From contig NZ_CP014844.1 in the NCBI RefSeq assembly GCF_001598055.1, forward strand, positions 2,782,967 to 2,846,966: 64,000 nucleotides of DNA, given 5' to 3'. Below the pieces are notes generated by a model. It saw nothing but the letters and a program-made list of their open reading frames with translations, was not told the DNA's origin and searched no databases. The position numbers and the translations under genes are program-made. This document shows, piece by piece, positions 6,900-15,354 of the stretch; the stretch's first letter is position 1, and every line of letters begins with the position of its first letter. This stretch comes from Cupriavidus nantongensis (lineage in GTDB: Bacteria; Pseudomonadota; Gammaproteobacteria; Burkholderiales; Burkholderiaceae).

Positions 6900-7456
6900 C
6901 AGTTCTCCGAGGCGCCTGCCTTCCAGCCTTTGGGGTACTTGCGCTCGCCGACGACCCGGCTTGATTTGCGCACTGCGGCCAACAGCTCCGCAGGGGTGAT
7001 GGGCGTTGGCAGGCCACGCGGGTCATGGGCCATGATGCCGATCAGCTCAAGGGCCTCAGCGGTGTTGGTAGAGCAGGAGTTATTCAGCAGGTTATATCGG
7101 CGCCCTTCCTTTACGCGGCGTTCCAATTCTTGCTGAAGCTTATTCGCCTCCATCGGTGTTACCCACAAGCGTACGCCGATGATGTCTCGTACCGAGGCTT
7201 GCTCTCTAATGTATTGCCACGGAGGCTCGCGATGGTAACCATCTAGCTGCCGGTTGTAGCTAATGCCGCGTACCTCGATTGCTGCGTGGCCCATCACCGC
7301 TGCGGGATTGGCCAGAATGCTGTCGAAAACCTGGACCTCAATGATCTCGCGGTCCAGGTAGATGGACTTAGGGGCGTTCGCGGGCGTGGGTGTAGTCTTG
7401 CGCTTGGCGGCCAGGTAGAGCGTCTTGCCGCTTGGGTGTTTGACGAACTCGCTCAT
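6896..7456 (-). CDS. permuted papain-like (NlpC/P60 superfamily) effector, probable T6SS cargo
   Basis: A 186-residue soluble protein with no signal peptide. Candidate catalytic residues are His57 in VMGHAAIEVRG and Cys128 in YNLLNNSCSTNTAEAL: the His-before-Cys order of circularly permuted papain-like enzymes, a fold that includes peptidoglycan amidases, LRAT-like acyltransferases and several type VI effectors. It overlaps the PAAR gene upstream and the candidate immunity gene downstream by 4 bp each, so the three are one translational unit. Expected targets are cell-wall peptide or lipid in a rival cell. The substrate cannot be decided from sequence. No spike (vgrG) or other T6SS genes are seen in the window. 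Confidence 0.65.
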   Translation of the reverse strand: MSEFVKHPSGKTLYLAAKRKTTPTPANAPKSIYLDREIIEVQVFDSILANPAAVMGHAAIEVRGISYNRQLDGYHREPPWQYIREQASVRDIIGVRLWVTPMEANKLQQELERRVKEGRRYNLLNNSCSTNTAEALELIGIMAHDPRGLPTPITPAELLAAVRKSSRVVGERKYPKGWKAGASENW

Positions 7457-7983
7457 CTTTGCCCTTCGACAAAGATCTCGATGGGTTCGGATTTGGCTAC
7501 CGCGCTCAGCAAATGGGTCTGCCCTCGCCTATTCGTTCGGCCATACTCAAGCTCGCCGTTGGCACGTCGGATCGCGTAATCGGCATTTGCGATAGGCTCA
7601 TCTGTGCCAGCATCGCGAAGCACATACAGATCGTCATGCAGCAACGCAGGAGGCAGTGCAGTTGTCGTGCCGGCGCTGTTCAGGAAAGCGGTGGCCACTC
7701 CCGCTGCCGCGCCTGGGAGCGGATGTTGGCCGGTTGTTGTGGAGGGCGTGGCAAGAAGTGTCGCACCACAGGCGGTCCTCATCCCATGCATTGCCACGGG
7801 GACACCATCCACCGTGATGTGCGCATGTCCCTCGATAATCGGGAACGCTCCTTTACACCTTGGGCACACGACCTTGTGGCCGACGCCGGCCCAAGGCTTG
7901 CCGCCGGAGGTTGTTGTGCCGAAGCCCTCAATCACAGTTCCACCATGATCAGTTCGATCACCGACCCGCACGATGTCCTTCAT
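7453..7983 (-). CDS. PAAR-domain T6SS spike-tip adaptor
   Basis: A 176-residue protein. Residues 1-~80 are a PAAR domain: VGDRTDHGGTVIEGFG, VVCPRCKGAFPIIEG, DGVPVAMHGMRTACGATLLA, with the conserved His/Cys zinc ligands. PAAR proteins cap the VgrG spike of type VI secretion systems and carry effectors. After a Gly/Ala/Thr linker, residues ~115-176 (DDLYVLRDAGTDEPIANADY, NRRGQTHLL) resemble a transthyretin-like beta-sandwich, a domain often found between PAAR and effector as a docking module. The next gene encodes the likely cargo. The plasmid would depend on a chromosomal T6SS. Confidence 0.85.
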   Translation of the reverse strand: MKDIVRVGDRTDHGGTVIEGFGTTTSGGKPWAGVGHKVVCPRCKGAFPIIEGHAHITVDGVPVAMHGMRTACGATLLATPSTTTGQHPLPGAAAGVATAFLNSAGTTTALPPALLHDDLYVLRDAGTDEPIANADYAIRRANGELEYGRTNRRGQTHLLSAVAKSEPIEIFVEGQR

Positions 7984-7989
7984 GGCAGA

Positions 7990-8337
7990 TCAGCGCAACG
8001 TCGGATCTGGGGCGTATGGCCCCATCACTTTTCCGGTGGTAGCAAAGACCAGATAGGCCTGCCAACTATTCCCGTCCCGCGTGCATTCGACGATGGCCTC
8101 GCCTGGCGTTTGGTAATGTCGGCGGAAACGGTACTGGCCGCATCCACCGATCCGGTTCGCTGCCAAGGCTTGGGTGATCTCCAAGTCGAAGGACTCGTTC
8201 CAAGGGCCAGGGTATTGTTCCGCCATCGACAGATCAGCAGCACGGCTTCCCGTCCGCCCGCAGCCTCCCACGCCGGAGACGACAGCGATTAAGACGGCCG
8301 CAATCAAGAGAGGCTTTCGAATATTGACCATTATCAT
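7990..8337 (-). CDS. hypothetical lipoprotein at the head of the T6SS cargo module
   Basis: A 115-residue protein with a lipoprotein signal (KPLLIAAVLIAVVSG then VGGC); the mature part (MAEQYPGPWNESFDLEITQA, then IVECTRDGNSWQAYLVF) has two further cysteines. Start at the ATG at 8337 or 8331. It ends 6 bp before the PAAR gene and is probably co-transcribed. It could be a second immunity-type protein or an envelope partner. The insertion sequence begins about 110 bp upstream of its start, so it may have displaced or supplied the promoter. Family not recognised. Confidence 0.55.
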   Translation of the reverse strand: MIMVNIRKPLLIAAVLIAVVSGVGGCGRTGSRAADLSMAEQYPGPWNESFDLEITQALAANRIGGCGQYRFRRHYQTPGEAIVECTRDGNSWQAYLVFATTGKVMGPYAPDPTLR

Positions 8338-8445
8338 GCGTTTTTTTATTTTATCGGACCGCCTGCGGTAGCAGGTTGAAAGCTGCAACCAAGGTTTACA
8401 GGCGGGCTGCGTTAATATATCAGACAGAGCGGCCGAGACCCCTAG

Positions 8446-9779
8446 CAGGCCGCTGAAATACCTCCGGTGGACGTCAGCGCGACAACTGGCTGAAGCGTTG
8501 ATTTGAGGAACCCATCCAACTCCACTTTCATGCGCGGCGCAGATACCTTCACGGAAAGTTTGTTCACTATGCGGAGGCTGGATGATTTCGTGCCGAAGTC
8601 CCACCCGCTGCGCTCGATCCGCGCCATGGCCAACCAGGCGCTGGTAAAGATGGACCGGTTGTTCGCACAGATGTACGAGGACGATATCAAGGGTGGCCAG
8701 CCCAGCATCGCGCCGGAGAAGTTGCTGCGGGCCATGCTGCTGCAGGTGCTCTACAGCGTTCGCTCCGAACGCCAACTCATGGAGCAGACGCAGTACAACC
8801 TGCTGTTTCGCTGGTTCATCGGGCTGTCGATGGACGACACCGTTTGGGTGCCCACGGTCTTCACCAAGAACCGCGAGCGGCTGATCAAGCATGATGCGGT
8901 GATCCAGTTTTTCAACGAGGTGCTGGCCATCGCGCAGAAGAAGAACTGGCTGTCGGGCGAGCACTTCAGCGTGGACGGCACGCTGATTCAGGCGTGGGCA
9001 GGCCACAAGAGCTTCGTGCGCAAGGACGGCGGCGACGACAAGGACGACAACGACGGCGCCAACTTCAAAGGTCGCACGCGCAGCAACGAGACGCACGAGT
9101 CCAAGACCGATCCCGATGCCAAGCTGTACCGCAAGGGCAAAACTGCGAGTGAACTTCGCTATATGGGTCATACCCTGAGCGACAACCGTCACGGCCTGGT
9201 GGTGAGCGCCATGGTGACCAATGCGGACGGACATGCTGAGCGCGAGGCCGCGAAGGTGATGCTCAACGATGCCCGACAGGTGACGGACGACCCGAACACC
9301 GAAATCACGGTGGGTGCAGACAAGGGCTACGACGCGCAAGAGTTCATTCAAGCCTGCCTGGAACTGAAGGTGACGCCCCACGTGGCACAGAACACCTCGG
9401 GGCGCCGCTCGGCCGTTCCTGATGCCATTGCTTGCAGCGCCGGGTATGCCGTTTCGCAGCAAAAGCGCAAGCTGATCGAACAAGGCTTCGGATGGGTCAA
9501 GACTGTCGGGCGCATGCGCCAGGTGATGGTGCGTGGACTGAAGCGAGTCGACCAGATGTTCGTGCTGAGCATGGCCGCCTACAACCTCGTGCGCATGCGC
9601 TCACTGGGACAAATCCGTCCGCAGTTGCAGTAATCGCGGTAATGAGGCCGGAATCGGGCGCCAAACCGCCGAAAAAATCGATGTAGGGACGTCCCGCTTC
9701 CAGATTGTGAAAAATCGCAAGCCTACTGCCTTGCAGGGGGAAGCCTCGCCTCTTGTACGGGGAGTACTTCAGCAACCTG
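8446..9779 (+). mobile_element. IS5-family-like insertion sequence with CTAG target duplication
   Basis: Terminal inverted repeats: left CAGGCCGCTGAAATA at 8446-8460 and right TACTTCAGCAACCTG at 9765-9779, differing at three positions. Each end is flanked by CTAG (8442-8445 and 9780-9783), a palindromic 4-bp duplication of the kind several IS5-like groups make. The match can be read as longer (CCCCTAG...CTAGGGG), so the exact ends are uncertain by a few bases. The element is about 1334 bp and holds one transposase gene plus an unusually long ~145-bp non-coding right end. Confidence 0.8.
8530..9633 (+). CDS. IS5-family-like DDE transposase
   Basis: A 367-residue transposase with an intact frame. 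The N-terminal DUF772-type helical domain is recognisable (PSIAPEKLLRAMLLQVLYSV and QLMEQTQYNLLFRWFIGL). Catalytic DDE residues lie in FSVDGTLIQAW, GADKGYDAQEF and the box RKLIEQGFGWVKTVGRMRQ with its glutamate. A charged insertion (RKDGGDDKDDNDGANFKGRT) is typical for this group in beta- and gammaproteobacteria. The ATG at 8530 is preferred over a TTG at 8503. With both inverted repeats present, the element may still be mobile. Confidence 0.93.
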   Translation: MRGADTFTESLFTMRRLDDFVPKSHPLRSIRAMANQALVKMDRLFAQMYEDDIKGGQPSIAPEKLLRAMLLQVLYSVRSERQLMEQTQYNLLFRWFIGLSMDDTVWVPTVFTKNRERLIKHDAVIQFFNEVLAIAQKKNWLSGEHFSVDGTLIQAWAGHKSFVRKDGGDDKDDNDGANFKGRTRSNETHESKTDPDAKLYRKGKTASELRYMGHTLSDNRHGLVVSAMVTNADGHAEREAAKVMLNDARQVTDDPNTEITVGADKGYDAQEFIQACLELKVTPHVAQNTSGRRSAVPDAIACSAGYAVSQQKRKLIEQGFGWVKTVGRMRQVMVRGLKRVDQMFVLSMAAYNLVRMRSLGQIRPQLQ

Positions 9780-9977
9780 CTAGGGGAATCGCTTGGCTCC
9801 GCAAGTTACGGCTGCATCAGGCTGTGTGATTTCGTTTTTGGCCCCTTTGCCGGTATCTGGCCTTATTGGTCTGCACTGTCCAAAGAAGATCATTACTTAT
9901 GCCGCCCTCCATTTCCCAACGCACCACCGCCGACGACAGGTTAGGCGGCATGCGCCGCCACAGCGAAGGAGCAGTTC

Positions 9978-11111
9978 ATGCTGACACGACTCGATAATGG
10001 CGTACTGCAGGCGCTACTCGACAGTGCCGCGCGTGAGTCGGCCGAGCTGGATTTCAAGTCGGATTTCAACGCCGACAACGCAGATCATCGCCGGGGTCTG
10101 ATTGAAGACGCCTGCGCATTCGCCAATGCGCGAGGTGGATGGCTTCTGCTCGGCGTGGCCGAGGAGGCGGGGAGCGTCTCGGGTCTGCCCGGCCTGGAGG
10201 TGGCGGACCCCGATGCACTGCGTCTACGGCTGATCCAGATGGTGGAGACCGGACTAGAGCCACGGCTATCGGGATTGCGCATTGATTGCGTGCCGGTCGC
10301 TGACGGACGGCATGTCGTGGGAATTCGTGTGCCGCAGAGCTGGTCCGGGCCTCACCGCACAGTCGGCCAACGCCGGTTCATGGTGCGGGGCGATAGCACT
10401 AACAGCGAGTACGACATTCTCGGACTACGCCAGGCTTTCCTGGCGCGGGACCACGCCGCCCAGGTATGGGAGGCCTTTCGCAACGAGCGGATTTCCAGGT
10501 ACTACGCGAATCGTCTGCCTCTTGTGGTGGCAGCTGAGCCTGCGGCGCTGATCCACCTTTATCCCCTGAGTGCGGTCGGCACGGCGGCTGGCATCGACTT
10601 AGCGACCGCGGCAAGGTCGCCCGCATTTTTGCCGGCACGTGGAAACGGCTGGGGCCCACGGCATCACCTTGAGGGCATCGTTCACCGTGGCGAAGAGCAT
10701 GATGCCGCATCGACACACTATGTCCACATCTTCCGGAACGGGGCGCTAGAGTCGTTCCTAGCGTTGGATCCCCACGTCGGGAATCCCGGGCTCGCGTTGT
10801 CCAGGTTGCAGGCTACTGTCGAAACATTGCTTCCCCGCTGGTTGGAGGGCGTGAGCGACCTCGCCGTTGCGGGCCCTTTCCAATTCGCGGTGACGCTGGT
10901 GGGCGTGCAGGGCATGCAGCCGCTACGGGATGAACCACCGCGCTATTCGACGTGGGGAAACGCGGCGAGGGAAGATACGCTGCCGCTGCCGGCACGCTAT
11001 CTTGACCCGAGCGAGATTGATGCAGGGGCGATGGAATTGTTGCTGGAAGAGCTTCGCGTGGTGCTTCATCACGCGTTCGGAAGGGACGGCATCCGCTCGC
11101 GGTACTTTTAG
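9978..11111 (+). CDS. AlbA/Schlafen-type DNA-binding-domain protein
   Basis: A 377-residue protein. Residues ~8-150 fit the AlbA_2 (Schlafen-AlbA) domain: ESAELDFKSDFNADN, EDACAFANARGGWLLLGV with the conserved ANARGG, VVGIRVPQSWSGPH and a FMVRGDST-like strand. In bacteria this domain occurs in transcriptional regulators and in phage-defence proteins. The C-terminal ~220 residues (HHLEGIVHRGEEHDAASTHY, LLEELRVVLHHAFG) match nothing I know and could be a sensor or effector domain. The ATG at 9978 has AAGGAGCAG as SD. It lies 200 bp right of the IS, in a plausible accessory or defence position, and is transcribed alone. Confidence 0.75.
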   Translation: MLTRLDNGVLQALLDSAARESAELDFKSDFNADNADHRRGLIEDACAFANARGGWLLLGVAEEAGSVSGLPGLEVADPDALRLRLIQMVETGLEPRLSGLRIDCVPVADGRHVVGIRVPQSWSGPHRTVGQRRFMVRGDSTNSEYDILGLRQAFLARDHAAQVWEAFRNERISRYYANRLPLVVAAEPAALIHLYPLSAVGTAAGIDLATAARSPAFLPARGNGWGPRHHLEGIVHRGEEHDAASTHYVHIFRNGALESFLALDPHVGNPGLALSRLQATVETLLPRWLEGVSDLAVAGPFQFAVTLVGVQGMQPLRDEPPRYSTWGNAAREDTLPLPARYLDPSEIDAGAMELLLEELRVVLHHAFGRDGIRSRYF

Positions 11112-11191
11112 CACCTCGGCGCGCGGCGTCGCGACCATCGAGCCGACACAGTGAGGATGTGCCGGCCCTCATTTTTATCGAAGGAGCTTCT

Positions 11192-11647
11192 ATGCCACCC
11201 AAGATCCAAGGATTCCACACCGCCCATTCGGACATGGTGACGAACCCTAACGGACGCGCCGATTCCCACCTGGTGACCTGCAGGGTCTGCCGGATGTCGT
11301 TTGTCACGAGTGAGGCCAAGGACGTGCGCTCGCACGAGGCCGAGCATGCGGCTTTGGCCCAAGGCAGTATGCCTATGGTCGCACGTGAACTGCTTAAGAC
11401 AGTGGGCTGGAATCTCGCCTATCAAGATCGCCCACTAGACCTAGCCCGCTACACCGCGGAAGACGGCAAGTTAGCCATCGTCTACGGGTGGTGGATGCGG
11501 GCCCTCTACCGCGGGGTGTCTCCCTCCGAATTCGACGCCTATATGGCCGAGCACCTACGCCTTGTGGACTCGATTGTGGCCGGAACCGACAACGAGCTGT
11601 CACCCGAGCGCTGTGCGACGAAGCGCTGGGAAAAGTACGCAGGCTGA
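11192..11647 (+). CDS. hypothetical protein with C2H2-like zinc finger
   Basis: A 151-residue protein. The ATG at 11192 is preferred because AAGGAG sits 8 bases upstream. Near residues 28-50, CRVCRMSF followed by SHEAEHAAL gives a C-x2-C...H-x3-H arrangement typical of a classical zinc finger. The rest is helical (MVARELLKTVGWNLAY, GWWMRALYRGVSPSEFDAYM). Role unknown; possibly a nucleic-acid-binding accessory. It converges with the prepilin peptidase gene, leaving a 76-bp gap. Confidence 0.55.
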   Translation: MPPKIQGFHTAHSDMVTNPNGRADSHLVTCRVCRMSFVTSEAKDVRSHEAEHAALAQGSMPMVARELLKTVGWNLAYQDRPLDLARYTAEDGKLAIVYGWWMRALYRGVSPSEFDAYMAEHLRLVDSIVAGTDNELSPERCATKRWEKYAG

Positions 11648-11723
11648 ATAAACAGTTGCCTCTCATGTCCCCGCATGGGGGCCACGTCGCACAGGGGCAA
11701 GCCGCAACAGGGCAGAGGTTGCA

Positions 11724-12680
11724 TCAACGGACCCATGGAAAGGCGGCCGCGATGACGCGCAATAGCCAATCGTCGCCGCCCAGCAATACCAGGATGCCGG
11801 CCACTGCAAGACAGGGGCCAAAAGGAAGAGGACGGTCGCGGTCGAGAGAGCGCACAAGGCCGGTGCCCAGCGCGCAGACGAGACCAGCGAGCGATGACAG
11901 TAGCAGCAGCGCCGGCAGAGCCTGCCACCCGAACCAGCCACCCAGCGCAGCCATCAGCTTGAAGTCGCCGTAACCCATACCCTCCTTGCCCCGCAGCAGC
12001 TTGAACAGCCAGTAGACGCCCCACAGCATCAGGTAGCCACCCGCCGCGCCGACAATCGCATCAGTGGCGGGCACGAACAAGCCCCAGACATTGACCAACA
12101 GTCCCAGCCAGAGCAACGGCTGCGTGATCTGGTCAGGCAGAAGCAAGGATTCCGCGTCGATGAGCGCCAGTGCGAGCAGCGACCACCCAAGCACCATGCC
12201 GGCAGCCGCTTGCCAGGTCGGTCCGAGTTGCCACAGTGCAGCCGCGGCGACCGCGGCACCAGTCACCTCGACGGCCGGATAGCGCCAACCGATTGGCGCT
12301 CCGCAGGCCCCGCAGCGCCCGCGCAGCAGCAGGAAGCCAATCACCGGGACATTATGCCGGTGCGCAACCGGCCGCTGGCAATCCGGGCAATGGGAGCGCG
12401 GCATAGCCAAGTCGAAGCGATCCCGGTAAGGCAGCGGCTCGTTGCGCAGCGAAGCAACATAGTTGGCCTCCGCTCGCTCCATCATGCGCGGCAGGCGGTG
12501 AATTACGACGTTGAGAAAGCTGCCGACCAGCAGGCCGAGCATCACCACGACGCCGAACTGGAACCATAGCGGCTGCACCGCGATAGCGGCCACCTCCCAT
12601 TGAGCATGCGCCGCGGGCACGTAGAAATATTGGCCTGTCACGTTAGCGGCCACACTGTTCAACCGGGGTTGCCATAGCAT
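11724..12680 (-). CDS. pilD: prepilin peptidase (type IV leader peptidase, PilD/PilU-like)
   Basis: A 318-residue polytopic inner-membrane aspartic protease that cleaves, and in PilD also N-methylates, type IV prepilins. Visible: VGSFLNVVIHRLP at ~52-64; two CxxC pairs (C98/C101 and C123/C126) in the cytosolic N-domain; catalytic Asp175 in LIDAESLLLPD and Asp239 in GMGYGDFKLM; about seven membrane helices. IncI1-type plasmids use such a peptidase (PilU) for the thin pilus used in liquid matings, so a pil cluster may lie elsewhere on the replicon; no pilin is seen here. It follows the ART gene by 7 bp and ends the minus-strand tra block. Confidence 0.92.
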   Translation of the reverse strand: MLWQPRLNSVAANVTGQYFYVPAAHAQWEVAAIAVQPLWFQFGVVVMLGLLVGSFLNVVIHRLPRMMERAEANYVASLRNEPLPYRDRFDLAMPRSHCPDCQRPVAHRHNVPVIGFLLLRGRCGACGAPIGWRYPAVEVTGAAVAAAALWQLGPTWQAAAGMVLGWSLLALALIDAESLLLPDQITQPLLWLGLLVNVWGLFVPATDAIVGAAGGYLMLWGVYWLFKLLRGKEGMGYGDFKLMAALGGWFGWQALPALLLLSSLAGLVCALGTGLVRSLDRDRPLPFGPCLAVAGILVLLGGDDWLLRVIAAAFPWVR

Positions 12681-12687
12681 CTGCCCC

Positions 12688-13641
12688 CTACATCTTCATG
12701 GCTGGCGCGTTCTTGGCGGCGTCTTTCCAGAAGACGCCGAGCTTGCTTAGCTTCTCCTGTGCAGTCCGGCAGAAATCGCCGAAGTCACCGGGCGAATGCG
12801 CCTCAAGGCGGTCCACTTCCGCACGGAGGCGGCCGACGCCCTGTTCGAAATCCCCACGGATACCCTTCATTACGCCGTTGATTGCGCTGGAGGTGTCGTG
12901 GCTGATGACACCCGCCGCCTTGGCGGCGTCCTGTGTCTCCTGCAGCGCGCGGAAACTGGCCACGAAGGCCTTCACCAGTGCCTTCACCGAGGCCGAAGCC
13001 GCGCGTTCACCCGATACCGAGTCATCCACCACTGCGGCAAAGGTCTGTGTCGTGGCGGCTATCGATTCAACCGCCGTCTGGACGCGCGCCCGTCGAAACG
13101 CCGCGATGGCATCCGTTGGGCTTGGCACAAGGCTCGGTAGGGCTGCTGCCCCCTGGCTCTGGTTCATGTGTTCGGCAATCGTCATGTTGCTTACGATCTT
13201 GATCTGTGCTGGCTCAAAAACAACATATTCCCTACCGCCGTCGACCACTATCCCGTCGTATCCGAGCTTCATCAGAAGCTGTACAACGCTCTCGCCCGGG
13301 TAGGGGTCAACCAGCGCTCCCGCGACCTCGGGTATCGCCACCATCTCGGCCTTTGTGATGGGGCGGCGGATATCCAGGTGGGCGACAATGATGCGGGGCT
13401 CTCCTTCGCCCTGCACTCCCCTTGCCACGGCCTCTGCATATTCGCGATCATTCGTGAAATAAAAGCCGTCCCCATAGTCCCCGATACTTGTTTCGGAATC
13501 CGCACCGCTGCCAATTGCATCTCTCGAGAACTGTGCAAAGTTGGCTTTCGTACCGTGGTAGACAGACAGAAGCGAACCATCTTGCCCGGCGACCTTGGTA
13601 TGCGGGAACGCTCCGTCTTCCTGTCGTCTCCTATCTGGCAT
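12688..13641 (-). CDS. ADP-ribosyltransferase-like (ART-PolyVal) protein
   Basis: A 317-residue protein, start taken at the ATG at 13641; a start at 13728 would overlap the upstream gene by about 100 bp. Residues ~24-150 match the ART-PolyVal pattern: SLLSVYHGTKANF (the HGT of the NAD pocket), DYGDGFYFTNDREYAEAVA, EPRIIVAHLDIRRP, YDGIVVDGGREYVVF then EPAQIKI. Such domains are found in large polyvalent proteins delivered by phages and conjugative elements, where they are predicted to modify host proteins. Here the domain stands alone with a helical C-terminal half (AVESIAATTQTFAAVV, FCRTAQEKLSKLGVFW). There is no secretion signal. It is encoded between TraW-like and prepilin peptidase genes. 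Activity is inferred from motif only. Confidence 0.7.
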   Translation of the reverse strand: MPDRRRQEDGAFPHTKVAGQDGSLLSVYHGTKANFAQFSRDAIGSGADSETSIGDYGDGFYFTNDREYAEAVARGVQGEGEPRIIVAHLDIRRPITKAEMVAIPEVAGALVDPYPGESVVQLLMKLGYDGIVVDGGREYVVFEPAQIKIVSNMTIAEHMNQSQGAAALPSLVPSPTDAIAAFRRARVQTAVESIAATTQTFAAVVDDSVSGERAASASVKALVKAFVASFRALQETQDAAKAAGVISHDTSSAINGVMKGIRGDFEQGVGRLRAEVDRLEAHSPGDFGDFCRTAQEKLSKLGVFWKDAAKNAPAMKM

Positions 13642-14833
13642 TCGTGCTCTGTGCTCGCAGAAGCTGTGCCTCGATGGACGGCCGCATCTCGGCCCGCGTC
13701 TGGGCCGCAAGAAGTTGGCCAAGTGCAACGCCCACCTTTTCCATCATCCGCAGATTCTGGAGCTGCAGTTCATTCGAATAGGCTTGCATCAAGACCATCT
13801 CGCGCTGCAGCTTCTCTGGGCTAGCTTCGGCCGCCATGGCAATCACCCAGTACGGATTACGGAAGCGCCGACCCGACTCGAAGTCCATCATCTCCGCAAG
13901 GCTCATCGCGCCATTCTTGGCCTGCTTTGATGCCGTCATGTCGAAATACTTGGCAGCGTGGTCCGCTTTTTTGATCTCCTGAACCAGTTGGTTGCTACCG
14001 GGAAAAGGCATGCGAGAGGCAATCAGGTCAAACTGGATCTTCTCTGCTGCGCTCATGTTCGCCTGATACATCTTCTGCAGGGCGATATAGCTCTTGCCCT
14101 GTTCCGTGGCCGCCTCGGCCTTGGTTATGTTCTGGGGCGGGTGGGGGTCGAGCGACAGTCTCGCGTACGCGCGTGCGGCCTCCTCCTGCTCGGTCGAGAA
14201 AGTAAGCTCAGGGTCCTTGCCTGGCTTGCCCGCGCCGGTGAGGATCGATTCGACGTTTGCGTCGGCATCCGGCATGCTGGAACCACTGCAGCCCGCGTAG
14301 CCCAACCGCTGTTCAACTGCGTTGCAATATTTCGCCATATGGATGGCGTGGGATTGCCTGCGCGCTACTTCGGGGGAAGGGAAGGGATCGTTCAACGCTT
14401 TGCTGAGCACGGGACTGCTGACTGAGGATCCACCGCCACCGCCGCGCTTGTACCCTGACGACTTGCCGCCTGTAGAAATTGTTGCCTGGCTCGCGTAGTT
14501 CCCGCTCGAGTTCGAGCATGGGTCAATGGGTAGCTCCGTCTCCCGCTCGACACGCTCCTTCTCGGTTCGTCGTTGCGTTTCGATCTGCAGCTCGCGCTGC
14601 TGATTTGCAGATTGCACAACCGCGTCGGAGACCTTCGAACCAACGTTTGCCAGATTGGTACTGAGCAGGTTGATCGCGGTCGAAATTGTCGTGGTTGAAG
14701 CAGCAACGGCGGCCGTGATTGTGGCATTCGCAGTTTGGACTGCGGCAACAACACATCCGTCGCAGACGGCGAAGGCGGACTGCGATGCCGTCGTCGCCAT
14801 GACCGCGCTCAGGGCTAGGAGTTTTCGCTTCAC
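13631..14833 (-). CDS. periplasmic conjugal transfer protein, TraW-like
   Basis: A 400-residue protein with a cleavable signal peptide (MKRKLLALSAVMATTASQSA, cut near SAFA). Mature features: a helical region with AINLLSTNLANVGSKVSDAV, a charged coiled coil (RRTEKERVERETE), a Gly/Ser linker, paired cysteines (YCNAVEQRLGYAGCSG) and a long helical C-terminus (MVLMQAYSNELQLQNLRMME). In position and design it resembles the large periplasmic TraW of IncI1 systems, linked by some authors to IcmX of Legionella. It overlaps the preceding periplasmic gene by 4 bp. I am confident it is an exported transfer protein and only moderately so that it is TraW. Confidence 0.5.
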   Translation of the reverse strand: MKRKLLALSAVMATTASQSAFAVCDGCVVAAVQTANATITAAVAASTTTISTAINLLSTNLANVGSKVSDAVVQSANQQRELQIETQRRTEKERVERETELPIDPCSNSSGNYASQATISTGGKSSGYKRGGGGGSSVSSPVLSKALNDPFPSPEVARRQSHAIHMAKYCNAVEQRLGYAGCSGSSMPDADANVESILTGAGKPGKDPELTFSTEQEEAARAYARLSLDPHPPQNITKAEAATEQGKSYIALQKMYQANMSAAEKIQFDLIASRMPFPGSNQLVQEIKKADHAAKYFDMTASKQAKNGAMSLAEMMDFESGRRFRNPYWVIAMAAEASPEKLQREMVLMQAYSNELQLQNLRMMEKVGVALGQLLAAQTRAEMRPSIEAQLLRAQSTNAR

Positions 14834-15336
14834 TGGAAGAACCTCCTTAGAGAATCCACGAGGCCGCCGCCACCATTAGATGCTGCGTTGCCTTGACCCG
14901 CGATCCCGTTGATCACACCGGGAAGGCTGTTTCCGAGGCCTCCTGGTAAGGCGTTCGTGGCGCCCTTCACCGCCTCGTTTGTTGCATTTCGAGCAGCTTG
15001 CACCGCCGCATCGTAATTCTGCTGCGCCTTCTTGCTTAACTCCTCGCAGGTCGACTTTCGCAGCACCTTGAACGCCTCCTGCAGTAGTGCGGTCGACGGC
15101 AACTGCGTTGGATAGCTCGGGAAATTCTCGAGGCAGAGTTTCATCAGATCGTTAGCCTTCTGAAGCACCTCCAGCTGCGAGTCGATGTTCTTCATGCGCC
15201 GGTCACGCTCCTCCTGCCGCTTCTGTTCCATCGCCGCTGACATGTCACAGGCCTGTGCGGCCGCGTTTGCGTACGGGCTTACGCTCGCGGCAAGCAGGGC
15301 TACCGTCACGCAGCGAGCGCGTAGTGTCACCTTCAT
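14830..15336 (-). CDS. periplasmic transfer-associated protein
   Basis: A 168-residue exported protein: signal peptide MKVTLRARCVTVALLAASVS ending at ANA, then four cysteines in a helical domain (ACDMSAAMEQKRQEERDRRM, LMKLCLENFPSYPTQ, STCEELSKKAQQNYDAA) and a glycine-rich tail ending LVDSLRRFFQ. Its stop overlaps the ATG of the TraW-like gene (4 bp), so the two are co-translated and may interact in the periplasm. Family not recognised. Confidence 0.55.
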   Translation of the reverse strand: MKVTLRARCVTVALLAASVSPYANAAAQACDMSAAMEQKRQEERDRRMKNIDSQLEVLQKANDLMKLCLENFPSYPTQLPSTALLQEAFKVLRKSTCEELSKKAQQNYDAAVQAARNATNEAVKGATNALPGGLGNSLPGVINGIAGQGNAASNGGGGLVDSLRRFFQ

Positions 15337-15354
15337 TCGTGCCCTCTCTTGACC

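Noticed and set aside
7990..9483. 497-residue minus-strand frame running through the IS into the lipoprotein gene
   Set aside because: Only the last 115 residues are protein-like (lipoprotein); the rest is the complement of the transposase.
9634..9680. IS right end immediately after the transposase stop (AAACCGCCGAAAAAATCG)
   Set aside because: Poor match to the left repeat; TACTTCAGCAACCTG at 9765-9779 with a flanking CTAG matches far better.
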